64,000 nt of DNA. It comes from JAVBLY01 sp031553035 (lineage in GTDB: Bacteria; Bacillota; Clostridia; Peptostreptococcales; Anaerovoracaceae). Each line of letters opens with the position of its first letter. Within the stretch, counting starts at the first letter, position 1. Both the position numbers and the translations under genes were made by a program. Location of the stretch: the NCBI GenBank assembly GCA_031553035.1, contig JAVBLY010000001.1, positions 124,001 to 188,000 on the forward strand, read 5' to 3'. Under the pieces are notes generated by a model that saw only the letters and a program-made list of their open reading frames with translations, searched no databases and was not told where the DNA came from. Positions 62,212 through 64,000 of the stretch are shown in pieces.

Positions 62212-63351
62212 ATGTTTGATTTTACTCCAGAACAATTAGAAATTCAGAAAAAGGTGAAGGACTTTCTCGCAGAATATGTCTTGCCCATACAAGACCAGAT
62301 AGATACCGGTGATGTACCGCCGGAGATCTTGAAGGCATGGTATGACACCGGCCTGATATGTCTGGTTGCCCCTAAAGCAGTTGGCGGCATCGAGATGGAT
62401 ACAAAGACCAGCGCCATCATCTATGAAGAACTTGCCCGAGGCGATGTAGGTATTGCAACAGCCTTCGGTGCAAACAACCTTGGTTCCTATCCGCTGATCA
62501 TCTCCGGAAACTTAGAACAACAGAAACAACATTTCGGTCCTTTGCTTGAAGGTAAGTACGGTTCGTTCGCTCTTACAGAACAGGGCGCAGGCTCCGATGC
62601 AGGAGCAGTTGCCACAACAGCAGTAAAAAAAGGCGATGAATATATTCTGAACGGTTCTAAGTGTTACATAACCCAAGGCGGATATGCGATTGATATGGAA
62701 TCTTCACTGGTTATTTTCGCATCCACAGACAGGACAATGGGAAGCAAGGGTCTCAGTGCCTTCCTCGTCAAGGGTGGTACTCCGGGACTTAGTGCAAGCA
62801 GGATAGAAGACAAGATGGGGATCAGAGGTTCTCAAACTGTAGAGTTGCTCCTTGAAGATGTAAAAATCCCTGCGACTTCACTTCTCGGTAACGAAGGTGA
62901 CGGAATGAAAATAGCCATGAAGACCCTGGACTCAGGAAGACTGATGGTAGCGGCTCAGGGTGTAGGCTGTGCACAGAGCGCTCTTGATGAAGCCATCGAA
63001 TATGCAAAGACACATTTGGAGAACGGCAAACCGGTTGGCAAGCAGCAGGCAGTAGCATTCAGGCTGGCTGATATGGATGCAAGAACAGAAGCTGCAAGAC
63101 TTCTTGTACACAGAGGAGCGCTTCTCAAGGACAGTAAGCAGCCCTATTCTCATCATTCGGCTATCACTAAGCTTTATGCCACGGATGCGGCTATGCAGAA
63201 TGCAAGAGATGCCATGGACATTATGGGAACATTCGGATACACAAAGGCTTCCCGGATAGAAAAGATATGGCGTGATGCAAGGATATTATCAATTTACGAA
63301 GGAACTAACCAGATACAGAGACTTGTTGCTTCCGGAAATTTACTCAGATAG
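62212..63351 (+). CDS. Acyl-CoA dehydrogenase 1
   Basis: 379 residues, full-length FAD enzyme. The N-terminal helical domain is DFTPEQLEIQKKVKDFLAEYV. The flavin/substrate loop FALTEQGAGSDAGA is present, as is the C-terminal YEGTNQIQRLVASGNLLR. The catalytic Glu in the IYEGTNQ region is at the short-chain position. It oxidises or, with electron-transfer flavoprotein, reduces acyl-CoA thioesters. First gene after the sigma-54 promoter, with GGAAGG before the ATG. Next gene 21 bp on. Confidence 0.93.
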   Translation: MFDFTPEQLEIQKKVKDFLAEYVLPIQDQIDTGDVPPEILKAWYDTGLICLVAPKAVGGIEMDTKTSAIIYEELARGDVGIATAFGANNLGSYPLIISGNLEQQKQHFGPLLEGKYGSFALTEQGAGSDAGAVATTAVKKGDEYILNGSKCYITQGGYAIDMESSLVIFASTDRTMGSKGLSAFLVKGGTPGLSASRIEDKMGIRGSQTVELLLEDVKIPATSLLGNEGDGMKIAMKTLDSGRLMVAAQGVGCAQSALDEAIEYAKTHLENGKPVGKQQAVAFRLADMDARTEAARLLVHRGALLKDSKQPYSHHSAITKLYATDAAMQNARDAMDIMGTFGYTKASRIEKIWRDARILSIYEGTNQIQRLVASGNLLR

Positions 63352-63372
63352 ACCAGATTGGAGGTTAAGAAA

Positions 63373-64000
63373 ATGAATTTTGAATTATCAAAAGAACAAA
63401 GCATGATTAAAAAAAGCGCATTGGATTTTGCAAAGTCTGTTCTGGAACCTATCGCATACGACGATGACAGAAGCGCAAGATACCCTAAGGAAGCTGTTAC
63501 AGAAATGGGCGGCATCGGATACATGGGGCTTCTTATCTCAAAAGAGTACGGCGGAAATGCTGCAGACATGACGAGCATGGTGGCGGTAGCGGAAGCATTC
63601 GGAAAGTATAATGCAGCCGCGGCGGCGATCCTTGCGAATCATAATATTGCCGCAGCACAGACCATAGAAAAGTATGGCTCGGATGATCAGAAAGAAAATT
63701 ATCTTCCCATGATGGCATCTGGAAATCTCCTGGGCGGATACGCATTTGCAGAGCCCGGTGCAGCAATAACTTCAGGTGCGGACAAAGCAGTAGCGGTAAA
63801 AGACAGCGGCAGCTACAAGATCAGCGGCAAAAAGACATTCGCAGCTAACGGTGGGGAAGCTGATGTTTATGTTGTGATTGCTCAGACAGATGAAGAACTT
63901 GGTCCCAAAGGAATATCCGCATTCATCGTGGAAAAAAGCGAGATAAAAGCTGTCAAAAAAATCGACAAGCTTGGATTGAGAGCTTTTCCTACTGCCGAAA
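63373..64000 (+). CDS. Acyl-CoA dehydrogenase 2 (3' end outside window)
   Basis: The frame starts at ATG 63373, 8 bp after GGAGG, and is open to the window end (209 codons). The product begins MNFELSKEQSMIKKSALDFA and contains IGYMGLLISKEYGG, FAEPGAAITSG and TFAANGGEADVYVV, the normal N-terminal and middle domains of the family. The second acyl-CoA dehydrogenase of the operon; two adjacent copies may form a heteromer or handle different chain lengths. Confidence 0.9.
   Translation, partial: MNFELSKEQSMIKKSALDFAKSVLEPIAYDDDRSARYPKEAVTEMGGIGYMGLLISKEYGGNAADMTSMVAVAEAFGKYNAAAAAILANHNIAAAQTIEKYGSDDQKENYLPMMASGNLLGGYAFAEPGAAITSGADKAVAVKDSGSYKISGKKTFAANGGEADVYVVIAQTDEELGPKGISAFIVEKSEIKAVKKIDKLGLRAFPTAE

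Overview
The window looks like the chromosome of an anaerobic, low-to-moderate-GC Firmicute, most likely class Clostridia. The reasons are strong Shine-Dalgarno sequences throughout, several TTG/GTG starts, thioester and SpaA-type surface proteins, a ClpP/McsA-like/ClpC operon, amino-acid and acyl-CoA fermentation genes, and a sigma-54-dependent acyl-CoA dehydrogenase operon. No rRNA, tRNA or CRISPR array was seen. The exact genus cannot be read from the sequence alone.

Layout. 1-5.0 kb: the end of one cell-surface protein, diaminopropionate ammonia-lyase, and a thioester adhesin fused in frame to a second secreted protein. 5.1-12.0 kb: a Tritrichomonas-like IMP dehydrogenase, an FtsX-type ABC exporter, a small membrane protein and GMP synthase (guaA).

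12.0-32.4 kb is accessory DNA. Four copies of the last 11-12 bases of guaA (GAGTTTGAATAG) lie at 11970, 20268, 25471 and 32347 and divide the region into three blocks. I read these as three integrative elements stacked at the guaA 3' end. Block A (12.0-20.3 kb) is an integrative mobilizable element. It has a repressor, excisionase, tyrosine integrase, a relaxosome protein and a frameshifted relaxase, with cargo at both ends that includes a KilA-N/nuclease-like pair and a DUF5343/HEPN-like pair. Block B (20.3-25.5 kb) holds an intact IS256-family element with an 8-bp target duplication, a zinc-finger protein and an unrecognised three-gene operon. Block C (25.5-32.4 kb) holds an HxlR regulator, a zinc-type macrodomain protein, a class M sirtuin (SirTM) and a PNPOx-fold flavoprotein, followed by an IS200-like deletion derivative, a large arylsulfatase and a UPF0158 protein. 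A palindrome matching the operators of the block A repressor sits 19-20 bp before each of the three distal att cores.

32.4-64 kb returns to chromosomal-looking DNA. It carries a DUF4143 ATPase with three 32-bp-spaced promoter repeats, two large hybrid histidine kinases, a phosphate transporter, an L,D-transpeptidase, and a second HxlR/PNPOx pair that shares an operator with block C and keeps a remnant of the macrodomain gene. It continues with a MocR regulator and putrescine-type aminotransferase, two duplicated pairs of half-size DMT transporters, a MarR-ClpP-McsA-like-ClpC operon, a beta-helix surface protein, a metallo-hydrolase, and a sigma-54 activator facing a near-consensus -24/-12 promoter that drives two acyl-CoA dehydrogenases.

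The most promising material for new biology is the redox- or thiol-regulated ADP-ribosylation module in block C with its chromosomal sister locus, the stacked guaA elements with a shared palindrome at each att end, and the uncharacterised cargo pairs and operon next to the right ends of blocks A and B.
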